Below the pieces are notes generated by a model that had not been told where the DNA came from, searched no databases, and was given only the letters and a program-made list of their open reading frames with translations. DNA of 24,611 bases, taken from positions 1 through 24,611 of IMG/VR virus record IMGVR_UViG_3300009320_000115. One strand, given 5' to 3'. A program made the position numbers and the translations under genes. Shown piece by piece: positions 7,452-15,808 of this stretch; position 1 is the first letter of the stretch; every line of letters begins with the position of its first letter. The DNA comes from a virus.

Positions 7452-9407
7452 ATGGCTTACGGAAACCATTATCGGATCGGATACTCGTCGAAGGAAACGA
7501 CGGGTTATATATACGTTTGGGAGGAGGGGTATTCGGGATCGATCGAGGACCTTACCCTGGTAGCAAATTCCTTTAAAGTCGACTATAAACCGAACGGATG
7601 GGAGAACCCTATAATCGGTCTCGCGGCGTCCTTTGGGATACTGAACGACGAGACGGATTATTTTACTTTGCTCCCGTTGTTGACAGCGACGGAGAAACAA
7701 TACTGGGTTCGGGTAACCCGCGTTTCTCCGTCGTCTTTGACATTATTCGAGGGGTATATCGCTTGTAACAACAACGAACAAAAGTACCTTAAGAATCGTA
7801 CTATACGCCTGGTCGCGACCTCGTACCTTTCGAAACTCCAGTACGTAACTCCTCCCGCGATCGAGACTTTACAAACGATCTCCTTTATCGATTACCTGGA
7901 CGATTGCTTACGACAGACAGGGACCGAACAAAATATCCGAATTAACTCCTCCCTGTATCCGACAGGGGATACGATCGGGAGTACCTCGAGTATGTTCAAT
8001 AAGGCGGGTGTATGGTCCGAGGTATTCCATAAGAACAATATCGATCGCGATAACGCCCTGGATGTAATTACGAAAATTCTTAAGACGTTCGATTGTTATA
8101 TATACTGGTATAACGAGAACTGGTATATCGAGCGGTACGACGATATCTATAACGCGACAACGCAATCGTATGTCGAGTATACAACGGGATCCAGTTACGG
8201 ACCCTCGGATACGGGATCCGCGCACTCGACCAGTTATACCCCTATCGATTTTCAGGATCTATCCCCTATGGGACAATCTCAGACGATCGGGGTTATCCAG
8301 GGAATGAAAGAGATCGAGATACGTATCCCCGCGGAGAGATATACGAACCTGGTTCCCGCAACCTTGCGCGACGCCTTACCAATTACAACGACAGCTAACC
8401 CCGACTTTCGAACCTGGGAGTATTGGAACGTAGTTGCAACGAAATGGATATCCACAACGAAGGGTAATCCGTTCTCGAATATTAACTCCGCTATACAGCG
8501 TTCAGGGTGGTATACGTACGGCGGAGGGATAACCGCTCACCACATCGGACTATATACAAAGGCTCGGGTAACGGTCGCGGCGTCCGAAACGGTCCTCGAT
8601 GTTAAGTTTAAATTTGGAACCGCAAAGGGAACGTTTGGAACGTTTACCTCCTGGGAGGATTACGAGTTTAATTTTTATTACTTTATCCGTCGAGCGGGGA
8701 CGACTCATTACCTGGAGTATAATAGAGGAGCGGATACCTGGGCCGTCGATACGTCGGGGGACGAGATAACAAGTTATGTTCGTGTTGTTGTAAACGGAGA
8801 GAACTTCGATAACGCCGCGGTAACGGTCGACGTATCGTTCTCGGTTCCCCTCTCGGATGTTTCCGGACTGGCAACGGGGGACCATGATCTCGTTATCGGA
8901 ATAGGAACGGAAAGGATCGACGATACCGCCTCGGGAGGTTCGTACAACGATCCCGCAACCTCCGCGATATATGGAGATTTTCAGGTAAAGACAACAGGAA
9001 CGGCCCCCGACAATAATTACAAAGGAGTTATCAGTACCGATATGTTAAACAAACTATCGATCGAGATTCCTTTCTCGGACTTTGATTCCCTGAACTTTAA
9101 AAACTGCCTGGTACGGGGAACCTCGTTCGCCTCCAGGACAACAACCTGGACAGACGACGGAACGAATATACATACCATTGCAGAGCAAAAGATACGATCG
9201 CGGTTCCGCCTGTATCGGATCCCCCGACAGAAGATAACCGCGAAGATATCGACCTCGGAGTTTTACCGCCCCTTACGAAACTTTACAGACTCCGAACAAT
9301 CGGGAAAGCAGTTTATACTATTCGGGTTCACGCATTACCCCGAGCGGGATCAGATGTTAGTAATACTCATGGAGTACGATAATACAGAAACGGTAACTAT
9401 AACATAA
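7452..9407 (+). CDS. Large distal tail / baseplate protein
   Basis: This 651-residue protein directly follows the tape measure, so it is probably the distal tail or tail-hub protein. The first 200 residues look like a baseplate domain, with Ile-Gly-Leu-Ala-Ala-Ser-Phe-Gly-Ile, then Trp-Val-Arg-Val and Leu-Phe-Glu-Gly-Tyr-Ile, a pattern common in hypothetical tail proteins of Bacteroidota phages. Residues about 200-260 contain many Trp and Tyr (Tyr-Trp-Tyr-Asn-Glu-Asn-Trp-Tyr-Ile). The middle to C-terminal part (about 330-560) is beta-rich with Thr, Ser and Gly and could be an inserted carbohydrate-binding or adhesion domain. No enzyme motif is seen. It ends directly at the next ATG. Confidence 0.7.
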   Translation: MAYGNHYRIGYSSKETTGYIYVWEEGYSGSIEDLTLVANSFKVDYKPNGWENPIIGLAASFGILNDETDYFTLLPLLTATEKQYWVRVTRVSPSSLTLFEGYIACNNNEQKYLKNRTIRLVATSYLSKLQYVTPPAIETLQTISFIDYLDDCLRQTGTEQNIRINSSLYPTGDTIGSTSSMFNKAGVWSEVFHKNNIDRDNALDVITKILKTFDCYIYWYNENWYIERYDDIYNATTQSYVEYTTGSSYGPSDTGSAHSTSYTPIDFQDLSPMGQSQTIGVIQGMKEIEIRIPAERYTNLVPATLRDALPITTTANPDFRTWEYWNVVATKWISTTKGNPFSNINSAIQRSGWYTYGGGITAHHIGLYTKARVTVAASETVLDVKFKFGTAKGTFGTFTSWEDYEFNFYYFIRRAGTTHYLEYNRGADTWAVDTSGDEITSYVRVVVNGENFDNAAVTVDVSFSVPLSDVSGLATGDHDLVIGIGTERIDDTASGGSYNDPATSAIYGDFQVKTTGTAPDNNYKGVISTDMLNKLSIEIPFSDFDSLNFKNCLVRGTSFASRTTTWTDDGTNIHTIAEQKIRSRFRLYRIPRQKITAKISTSEFYRPLRNFTDSEQSGKQFILFGFTHYPERDQMLVILMEYDNTETVTIT

Positions 9408-10031
9408 ATGGCAACGAGCGTAACGGTAACGGCGGAATACAGGATCGACGATTATTTCGACGAGAGGCAATCGGGAGGAGATATATACATTTATACCTCG
9501 AGCGGGGGATCCTTTTTTGATCCGAGTTTGTATTACTCGATCGCGGATCTCGACGGGGGGCAACTCGACAACCGCTATTTTACCGAGACCGAATCCGACG
9601 CGCGGTTCGTTCGCCTGACAACAAACCAGACGATCGCGGGGCAAAAGACGTTCTCGAGCCTTGCAACGTTCTCCGCGGGGATCAATGTAACGGGAGCGGT
9701 AACCGCAACGGGGGAGGTCGAATCCTGGGATACCTCGGACGAGAGATTGAAAGCGGAGATCGAGGATCTCCAGAAACGAAAAACCCTTTCCGCGTTAATG
9801 CGACTCCGCCCCGTTCGATACTGGCACAAGCGAAAGCAGAAACGCGAGATCGGGTTAATAGCGCAACAGGTAATAAAGGATTTTCCCGAGGTTGTCAAAG
9901 AGGACGGAAAAGGGTTCCTTATGATTAATTACGGGAAACTGGTTCCCGCTCTCCTGGTCGCGATCCAGGCCCTTAAAGAGGAGGTCGATATCTTAAAAGA
10001 TATGCTCACAAATGGCCCTGACCGCGAATAA
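9408..10031 (+). CDS. Short tail fibre with S74 intramolecular chaperone domain
   Basis: The C-terminal 100 residues match the peptidase S74 / intramolecular chaperone family. Ser110-Asp111-Glu-Arg-Leu-Lys115 marks the usual self-cleavage point with its Ser-Lys pair. Arg-Glu-Ile-Gly-Leu-Ile-Ala-Gln-Gln-Val follows, then Phe-Pro-Glu-Val-Val, and a final helix with Ala-Leu-Leu-Val-Ala-Ile-Gln-Ala-Leu. The chaperone helps a fibre fold as a trimer and then cuts itself off. The remaining N-terminal part (about 109 residues) is short for a fibre, with an anchor and a small beta segment (Phe-Ser-Ser-Leu-Ala-Thr-Phe-Ser-Ala). The 3' end overlaps the next gene by 20 bp. Confidence 0.85.
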   Translation: MATSVTVTAEYRIDDYFDERQSGGDIYIYTSSGGSFFDPSLYYSIADLDGGQLDNRYFTETESDARFVRLTTNQTIAGQKTFSSLATFSAGINVTGAVTATGEVESWDTSDERLKAEIEDLQKRKTLSALMRLRPVRYWHKRKQKREIGLIAQQVIKDFPEVVKEDGKGFLMINYGKLVPALLVAIQALKEEVDILKDMLTNGPDRE

Positions 10032-11064
10032 CATAACGACCCGCGGGGTAAATATAGAACTCGGATCCCCGTTCGGGGTGAACGATCTTACCGTTAAGGC
10101 CCTTTGCGAATATGCCTCGCAAAACCCCCTCTCCTTTTACGGGCCCTGGCCCCTCTCGGTAAATGCAAATAAGGATCCGATAATATCGTACGGAACCAAT
10201 AACCACAAACTCGGGGACTTTCGTTCTTACAATCACGCCGCCGCAAGTACGGGAGCGAATAACTTTACTCAGAACTGGGGACCAGCGGGAACCAGTTTCG
10301 ACCTTACGATCGCAACCCTCGCGGGAGAGTTAAACGTACTTAATTGCGATTCGAGCGCGCAATACATTACGTATAACGCGTACCTCTCGAGCGCGAACCG
10401 CGCCGCGGAAACCTCCCGACACGACCAGGATATTAACTCGATTCTGTTTAATACGATTACCGCCCTTACGGGACATATCCGAACACAAACGCAAAAGATT
10501 CACTCGGTACATATCGATACGTTTGTCGGTATGGCAACGGCGGGACTCAGCACCCCGAACGATATTATATACATGGATACCTTTTTCTCGAATATCTCAG
10601 GGACCCGCCTCGTTAACCTGGGATCCGTCTCGGGAGGATATACCGATATAACAACCCACGAACGACAGGATCCCGAGATATACGCAACGGGAAATATCTC
10701 CTCCCCCCCGAGCGGATATACGGCACTATTCCCAGTCCTCGCGGCGTCGAACGGTAATTGCCTCGATGATTCGCCCCTCGCTTTTTATAGCGGCGGGATA
10801 GGGGATCCAGATATCGATTTTTATTTTGGATTTCATGGGATATATGGAACAGAAACGCGCGCGGTTGAGGCGACGAGCGTAACGATACAAATCGAGTACG
10901 ACGGGGAAACGAAAAACGTTGTACTCGGAACCGTTTCACATAACCAAAAAACCCAGGTCGACGAGACCTTACCAGGGTCTAAAGTATGGGCGTACGACGA
11001 GGACGCGGAGATAACCGTCGTTGCGGCGACCTTTGCCTCGACTCCGAATTACGTAACCTGTTAA
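10012..11064 (+). CDS. Probable tail-tip or baseplate structural protein
   Basis: This 350-residue protein has no recognised family. It is rich in Ser, Thr, Asn, Gly and Tyr with alternating hydrophobic residues, suggesting beta structure. It has few charged residues, unlike an enzyme or DNA-binding protein. It starts inside the end of the S74 fibre gene (20-bp overlap), so the two are probably translated together. Its place between the fibre and the second tail-tube gene suggests a virion surface protein. Codon use matches the phage genes. Confidence 0.55.
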   Translation: MALTANNITTRGVNIELGSPFGVNDLTVKALCEYASQNPLSFYGPWPLSVNANKDPIISYGTNNHKLGDFRSYNHAAASTGANNFTQNWGPAGTSFDLTIATLAGELNVLNCDSSAQYITYNAYLSSANRAAETSRHDQDINSILFNTITALTGHIRTQTQKIHSVHIDTFVGMATAGLSTPNDIIYMDTFFSNISGTRLVNLGSVSGGYTDITTHERQDPEIYATGNISSPPSGYTALFPVLAASNGNCLDDSPLAFYSGGIGDPDIDFYFGFHGIYGTETRAVEATSVTIQIEYDGETKNVVLGTVSHNQKTQVDETLPGSKVWAYDEDAEITVVAATFASTPNYVTC

Positions 11065-11066
11065 CA

Positions 11067-11444
11067 ATGGCAGATCTAAAAAAGGAAATAGAGGACCGTT
11101 TAATACTGAGTAAAGACGTACTCCAGTTATTCAATTCGACCAGGTTATTAAACGACCGCGAGCGCAAACACGTATCGACCAGGTCGACGCGAATCCGCTC
11201 CAGGACCGAGTACGACGTTCACGAACATACGGTAACTCTGGTCCAGGATACACCGATCGAGAAACATATACACCCGAAAGCGATCCGCAAGGGAGTGTTA
11301 GCAATGCAGGGGGAGCGGTTGCGGAAAGTCATATACAACGGGACGACATATTCCCAAAGGGGTAATCTATACGTCGCGGAGATCTCCTTTATAATGATTC
11401 ATAGTTTTGAGAAAACAGGGATCCGACTATTCTCTCGACGGTAA
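11067..11444 (+). CDS. Small basic tail-region protein
   Basis: This 125-residue protein starts at the ATG at 11067, 2 bp after the previous stop in the leader ttaacaATG. An in-frame start farther upstream would overlap the previous gene by nearly 80 bp and is less likely. The first 60 residues are charged and helical (Leu-Lys-Lys-Glu-Ile-Glu-Asp-Arg-Leu). The rest is a mixed domain with Val-Ile-Tyr-Asn-Gly-Thr-Thr-Tyr and Ile-Arg-Leu-Phe-Ser-Arg-Arg at the end. No family is recognised. It sits directly before the second tail-tube gene, so a chaperone or attachment role for that protein is possible but unproven. Confidence 0.6.
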   Translation: MADLKKEIEDRLILSKDVLQLFNSTRLLNDRERKHVSTRSTRIRSRTEYDVHEHTVTLVQDTPIEKHIHPKAIRKGVLAMQGERLRKVIYNGTTYSQRGNLYVAEISFIMIHSFEKTGIRLFSRR

Positions 11445-11459
11445 GCAAGTTAAGTACGA

Positions 11460-11478
11460 ATTGTCTTTATTATAAAAA
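11460..11478 (+). promoter_or_regulatory. Conserved leader motif upstream of the second tail-tube gene
   Basis: ATTGTCTTTATTATAAAAA begins 27 bp before the ATG at 11487 and nearly repeats the word before the tape measure gene (5430). The gap of 42 bp before this gene is larger than most spacings in this region, which fits a separate promoter or leader. Confidence 0.4.
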
Positions 11479-11486
11479 ACTGAGCA

Positions 11487-12677
11487 ATGGCAACCGATGT
11501 AAAATTATCAAGCGAGTTTACGATTATATACGGCGGAGAAGTAATCGCATATTGTACCGATTTCACTCTCGAAAAGAACAAAGAGATAATCGATATTACC
11601 AAACTCGGGGACACCTGGAAAAATAAAAAGGTCGACACGAAAGATTTTAACGTTTCCTTTAACGGAATGATTACCCGAGGGGATACCGTTACCGCGTCCC
11701 TTTGGAACGTCGCGACCGCTTATACGGTTGGGCAATACGTTGTTCTCGCGGGTAAAGCATGGGAGGCGCAAGGCAGTACAACGGGAGATAACCCAACAAC
11801 GGACGACGGTACGAATTGGCTCGAGACCTCCGCCTGGTCCGCGGCAACGACATACGCGGCGGGAGATATGGTATACATAACCTCGGTTGAACAGGAGACC
11901 AGGATATATAAATCCCTCCAGGGATCCAATCTTAACCAGAATCCGTTAACGGAGACGGCGTACTGGGAACGCCTGACCACGAATTACGAGTCTCTGTTAA
12001 ATGAACTCAAAAACAACGATACCGAGGTACTTTGTACGATTAAGCCAACGGCGGAGGGAGAAACCTATTATTATGGAAATGGAGTTTTAACCTCCCTTTC
12101 CGCGTCGATTACGCAAGGGGATAAGGCGACGTTCTCGGGGTCCTTTGAGGGGTCGGGCGAACTGAGTGCAATATGCGACGAATACGGGTCTGAACTTTAC
12201 GATCATTCCAACGCGATAGCGGATCCGAACGGAAGCGAAGCAAATGCGACAACGGGTTGGACCGACGTAGGATTAAACGGAACAGGAGCAAACGTTTTTG
12301 AATCCCAAAGCTCAGTAGTAAACGAGGGAACATACGCTTTTCACTTTAACTCAAACGATACCCCTACCTCGGGAGCAAGATTATACATCGATTTAGAGGC
12401 CCTGGGAATATCGGTCGACGATGAGGTAAAAATCGAAATCGATGTTAGACACATTGGAACGGGGGGAACCTGGACTGTTACCCGCGCGCAACAAACAAAC
12501 CTAACATCAGGGGAAACATCGATACAAGATATTAGCGTCGGAGAAACTACGTTCCAAACCATTGAGGTAGAATATACCCAAACTGCAAATACTCGATATT
12601 TCGGATTCAGGGAGGCGAGCGGAACAAACAACGGAGGTTTGTATGTCGATAACCTCTCTATTAAAGTGAAAGTTTAA
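11487..12677 (+). CDS. Second tail-tube protein with carbohydrate-binding domains
   Basis: This 396-residue protein is a paralogue of the short tail tube at 4220-4627. Residues 1-70 match its first half (both start Met-Ala-Thr-Asp-Val and hold Cys-Thr-Asp-Phe-Thr-Leu-Glu, Asp-Ile-Thr and Val-Ser-Phe-Asn-Gly). Residues about 165-225 match its second half, ending Phe-Ser-Gly-Ser-Phe-Glu-Gly-Ser-Gly. Between them lie two CBM5/12-like repeats with Trp, Ala-x-x-Tyr-x-x-Gly-x-x-Val and Trp. After residue 225 comes an extra beta domain (about 170 residues) resembling carbohydrate-binding jelly rolls. It is placed among fibre genes. It may decorate the tube or form a tail-tip ring that binds glycans. 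The binding role is inferred from domain patterns. Confidence 0.8.
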   Translation: MATDVKLSSEFTIIYGGEVIAYCTDFTLEKNKEIIDITKLGDTWKNKKVDTKDFNVSFNGMITRGDTVTASLWNVATAYTVGQYVVLAGKAWEAQGSTTGDNPTTDDGTNWLETSAWSAATTYAAGDMVYITSVEQETRIYKSLQGSNLNQNPLTETAYWERLTTNYESLLNELKNNDTEVLCTIKPTAEGETYYYGNGVLTSLSASITQGDKATFSGSFEGSGELSAICDEYGSELYDHSNAIADPNGSEANATTGWTDVGLNGTGANVFESQSSVVNEGTYAFHFNSNDTPTSGARLYIDLEALGISVDDEVKIEIDVRHIGTGGTWTVTRAQQTNLTSGETSIQDISVGETTFQTIEVEYTQTANTRYFGFREASGTNNGGLYVDNLSIKVKV

Positions 12678-12686
12678 TCGTACAAT

Positions 12687-13031
12687 ATGGATACATATAT
12701 TCAGGGCGAAAGCATCGAACTAACGATCCCCGTTGTTGACGGGAGCGGCGACGCCGTCGATCTTAGCGGGATCGATACAATAGCCGTCGAGATATTTCAT
12801 AGAATCTATAAATCAGTACTCAAATCGGGTACTTATGCAGGGGGGGAGGTCACAAGCGCGGATCTCTCGACGGGGCAATTAAAGATCCATATAGAGGACG
12901 GGTTAACCGCCGCGGCTCAAACAGGGATATATAATTACCTGGTAACCCTTACTCAAACAGATGCTGGCTTTGATGATGACACTAATACCAGTAAAGCTAA
13001 AGATGCTGCCTTTAAACTTGTAGAGAAATGA
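12687..13031 (+). CDS. BppU-like N-terminal domain protein
   Basis: This 114-residue protein resembles the N-terminal domain of lactococcal-phage BppU-type baseplate proteins. It starts with Tyr-Ile-Gln-Gly-Glu-Ser-Ile-Glu-Leu-Thr-Ile-Pro-Val-Val-Asp, then Val-Asp-Leu-Ser-Gly and a strand Ile-Ala-Val-Glu-Ile. In BppU this domain anchors a receptor-binding part to the tail. Here it stands alone and is followed with a 4-bp overlap (ATGA) by the deacetylase lipoprotein. The last 25 codons use GCT, GAT and AAA much more than the rest, suggesting a recombination joint near 12955. Confidence 0.65.
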   Translation: MDTYIQGESIELTIPVVDGSGDAVDLSGIDTIAVEIFHRIYKSVLKSGTYAGGEVTSADLSTGQLKIHIEDGLTAAAQTGIYNYLVTLTQTDAGFDDDTNTSKAKDAAFKLVEK

Positions 13032-15034
13032 GACTTTTTATAAGTATATTATTGATTCTGTTTTTTGTCTCCGCCTCCTGTCAAACAGGCATCAAATCGG
13101 GAACGACGGCGGACTCGGGAACCATAACGACAGGAACGACGGCGGACTCGGGAACCATAACGACGGGAACGACGGCGGACTCGGGAACCATAACGACGGG
13201 AACGACGACAGAATCGGGAACCATTACAACGGGAACAACAACTCTCGGAGCGGTATTTACAGATATCGCGGTTGCTAATTACTATATGAAAGGGGGATAT
13301 TTTCAGCGTATCGACGATCCAATGCTCGGAGACGGTTATTCGGATTCGGTTTATCAAAGACAGAACATAGATACAACCTTAATGATTTGCGAGTCTCACG
13401 ATATTGATAAAATTACATGGGCCGTTGTTACGGAATACCATTTTATCAGCGGGGATACGATCGAACCGTATTCGGGTTTTATGCCTCACAGAGTAACACA
13501 ATTAAACAGACTGGTAAACGCGGGACATCAAATCGCGAATCATTCTGTAAATCATTCGTCAAATTATTATATCTCTCATATTGACAGTTTATGGTCGGAG
13601 GACTCGATACTGGTCGCGGATGGATACGACATATCGGACGGGGTTGACACAATTATTATTAACGACTCGGATACGGCGTTATATACCTGGTACTGGAAGC
13701 ACCAGCCCGACGACCATTACGCCCTCGGAGCCGCGCGAAGGATTATCGATAAGGACGACGATATCGATTCAATTTATATGTACGCGGCCCTCCCCCCGAG
13801 ATCTGTATTTATCGCAACGTATCCAAATCGGTGGGGATTGAAACGTATTATCGACGTATGGAATTACCGCGCGGGACTTGTCGGTTTACCCGAAACGCAT
13901 TTCTTTATAATGCCTGGTCAAGATTATTACCAGGTCGTCGGGATCGATACCCTGTTAAAAGAGGCGAGCGGGTACGTAGAAACGGCGGTCGGGGAGGATA
14001 CGGTAATATTTCACGTTCAAGAGGCATGGAGTTCTAAACCGTACGTAGTTAACAACTATAACAACAACTGGCTCTCAATAGGACCAGGAGATCGGTATCA
14101 AATCGATTATAACGACGTTACGGAGATAGACGATACGACGTTTCATTTCTATTTAACAGGATACACAGGAGACGGGAATAATCACGACGCGGACCTGGTT
14201 CCAAACAAAGGAACTGACTGGATGTGGCAGGTCGAACCCGATACCTTACTCGCCTTACGAGATTCGTTCCCCGATATTCAGGGGTCCTTATACCCCGCGG
14301 GGCGTCAATATATGTCAAAAGGGTATTTTCCTAAATCGGAGGACCAGAAGTTCCCGCAACGGGACAACGACGTATTTATGGACGACGATCACGCGACCGC
14401 GAAACACTCAATCGCGCTCGTCCTGGACGCCGCGTTAAAGCATTATTTTATTGCATCGGATGAACACGGAGGATTTCAGGGGGGATACGCGCGGGTCGAT
14501 AGTTTTTATAATTTCATTATGAACGAACCGTATATTACCACGTATTCGAACCATGATTTACTCGAGAATATGTACTCCGCCGTACCTGACTCCTCGCAAA
14601 ATATTGTCCCTTCAATGGATTTTGATCTAAACGAGGACGACGTATCGGACGCCTGGGAACTGGTCGGGTCCCCGACCTGGTCCACGCTCCCGAGTTCAAT
14701 CGAAAGCACGAATAAATATTTCGAATGTGACGAGAGTAATTACCTGGATAATACTAATATTTGGGCAGTCTCTCCAGGGGTGAATCGTCTTAGCCTCTGG
14801 TTACAAAACGTCGACTCCGACTCTGTAATGGTAGAATTAACGGAACATAGATACCGAGCGAATACCAGTAACCAAACTTACAAAGTATATATCGAGGAGA
14901 AATTCGAACCCGATAGTACATTTACGGAGTATTATTTCGATAGGACCGTCCCGTCGACGACTGATTATATTGATATCAAAATACAACCGTTCGGGGGAAC
15001 CTGTAACGTTGCGAACGTTAAATTTAATCAATGA
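13028..15034 (+). CDS. Lipoprotein-type polysaccharide deacetylase (NodB-like)
   Basis: This 668-residue protein starts with a basic Met-Arg, a hydrophobic core and Ser-Ala-Ser-Cys18-Gln, a signal peptide with a Bacteroidota-type lipidation site. Residues about 25-70 are four 11-residue repeats (Gly-Thr-Thr-Ala-Asp-Ser-Gly-Thr-Ile-Thr-Thr). A NodB-like domain follows: Asp96-Asp97 fits the first motif, and Gly-His-Gln-Ile-Ala-Asn-His172-Ser-Val-Asn-His176 fits the zinc-binding HxxxH motif. The family removes acetyl groups from glycans such as peptidoglycan or capsule. The C-terminal 130 residues look like a beta-sandwich, possibly a CBM. It is odd for a virion protein to carry a signal peptide, so it may be displayed on the infected cell. 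A virion role cannot be excluded. Confidence 0.72.
   Translation: MRLFISILLILFFVSASCQTGIKSGTTADSGTITTGTTADSGTITTGTTADSGTITTGTTTESGTITTGTTTLGAVFTDIAVANYYMKGGYFQRIDDPMLGDGYSDSVYQRQNIDTTLMICESHDIDKITWAVVTEYHFISGDTIEPYSGFMPHRVTQLNRLVNAGHQIANHSVNHSSNYYISHIDSLWSEDSILVADGYDISDGVDTIIINDSDTALYTWYWKHQPDDHYALGAARRIIDKDDDIDSIYMYAALPPRSVFIATYPNRWGLKRIIDVWNYRAGLVGLPETHFFIMPGQDYYQVVGIDTLLKEASGYVETAVGEDTVIFHVQEAWSSKPYVVNNYNNNWLSIGPGDRYQIDYNDVTEIDDTTFHFYLTGYTGDGNNHDADLVPNKGTDWMWQVEPDTLLALRDSFPDIQGSLYPAGRQYMSKGYFPKSEDQKFPQRDNDVFMDDDHATAKHSIALVLDAALKHYFIASDEHGGFQGGYARVDSFYNFIMNEPYITTYSNHDLLENMYSAVPDSSQNIVPSMDFDLNEDDVSDAWELVGSPTWSTLPSSIESTNKYFECDESNYLDNTNIWAVSPGVNRLSLWLQNVDSDSVMVELTEHRYRANTSNQTYKVYIEEKFEPDSTFTEYYFDRTVPSTTDYIDIKIQPFGGTCNVANVKFNQ
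13100..13240 (+). repeat. 33-bp tandem repeat, four units plus a partial unit
   Basis: Units start at 13100, 13133, 13166 and 13199, each with ggaacgacggcggactcggg or a close form. The first three are almost identical, the fourth has several changes, and a partial fifth follows. Each unit codes 11 residues, so gain or loss of units keeps the reading frame. Confidence 0.92.
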
Positions 15035-15411
15035 GACCTTACTTAATCATAATATACTTACTCATCTCGGTAATCGTCGGAGCCGTTTCGGACGGACTGA
15101 ACGACGAGGGGGTAAAGATCCTGGGACACGCGCTCGGATCCGCGGAGATTGTCTTACTGATATCGGGCGCGTTCCTGTTTCGCCTGGAGCGGAGATCCTG
15201 GATCCCTTATCTCGTCGCGTATGTTTCCTTTCGGATCCTCGCGTTCGATTATACTTACAATATTACCCGAGGTCTCGATATATTGTATTTAGGATCCTCG
15301 AGTGTTTGGGACCTGTTTTTTTCGAAACAATATCCAGGCGGGATACTGTTCGGGAGGGTAATATTCGCGGCCCTCGGGGTCGGGTTAACCTTTAACGAAT
15401 TGAGAAAGTAA
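15031..15411 (+). CDS. Polytopic membrane protein, possible holin
   Basis: This 126-residue protein has about four hydrophobic segments (residues about 4-19, 36-50, 57-72 and 104-119) with basic residues between (Leu-Glu-Arg-Arg-Ser). The start overlaps the deacetylase stop by 4 bp (ATGA). It is followed by two more small membrane proteins and then the amidase, which suggests a lysis or cell-envelope function. A role with the deacetylase lipoprotein is also possible because of the tight coupling. No specific family is recognised. Confidence 0.6.
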   Translation: MRPYLIIIYLLISVIVGAVSDGLNDEGVKILGHALGSAEIVLLISGAFLFRLERRSWIPYLVAYVSFRILAFDYTYNITRGLDILYLGSSSVWDLFFSKQYPGGILFGRVIFAALGVGLTFNELRK

Positions 15412-15426
15412 ACGAATGTTTCAAAT

Positions 15427-15780
15427 ATGCCTATTATCGGGGATAAACATATATGCCCTCACAAAGGGGAACTCGAGGGGGTTATAAAGGACCTCCGCGG
15501 TAACGGTAACCAGGGGGTTATTAAGGATGTAACGGAATTAAAGGTACAAATGGAGGATATTAAAGGAGATATCGAGAAACTCGCGACCAGTTATTCCGCC
15601 CTCGCGAAATCAGAAATCCAGAAAGACGCGCTCGAGCAAGCGAGAATCGAACTCGAGGAACGTAAGCTCGCGGAAAGGGAAAAAAGATCCTCGATATTTA
15701 AACGCCTGGGAACGATCTTTGCGATCCTGTTCGGGGCCGTCGCGACCTTTTATATCATTATCGACCATTTAGGTACATAA
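15427..15780 (+). CDS. Coiled-coil protein with C-terminal membrane anchor
   Basis: This 117-residue protein has a coiled coil from about residue 28 to 90 (many Glu, Lys, Leu and Ile) and one hydrophobic segment near the C-terminus (Leu-Gly-Thr-Ile-Phe-Ala-Ile-Leu-Phe-Gly-Ala-Val). This resembles XhlA-type hemolysin/holin helpers placed next to phage lysis genes. The N-terminus has a Cys-Pro-His piece of unknown meaning. It lies between two other membrane proteins and ahead of the amidase. An XhlA-like role is an inference from architecture and position. Confidence 0.62.
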   Translation: MPIIGDKHICPHKGELEGVIKDLRGNGNQGVIKDVTELKVQMEDIKGDIEKLATSYSALAKSEIQKDALEQARIELEERKLAEREKRSSIFKRLGTIFAILFGAVATFYIIIDHLGT

Positions 15781-15808
15781 ATATAAGTTTCATTTAAAAC
15801 GTTCAACA

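Noticed and set aside
13100-13240. CRISPR array
   Set aside because: Units are adjacent with no spacers and are translated as part of one protein.
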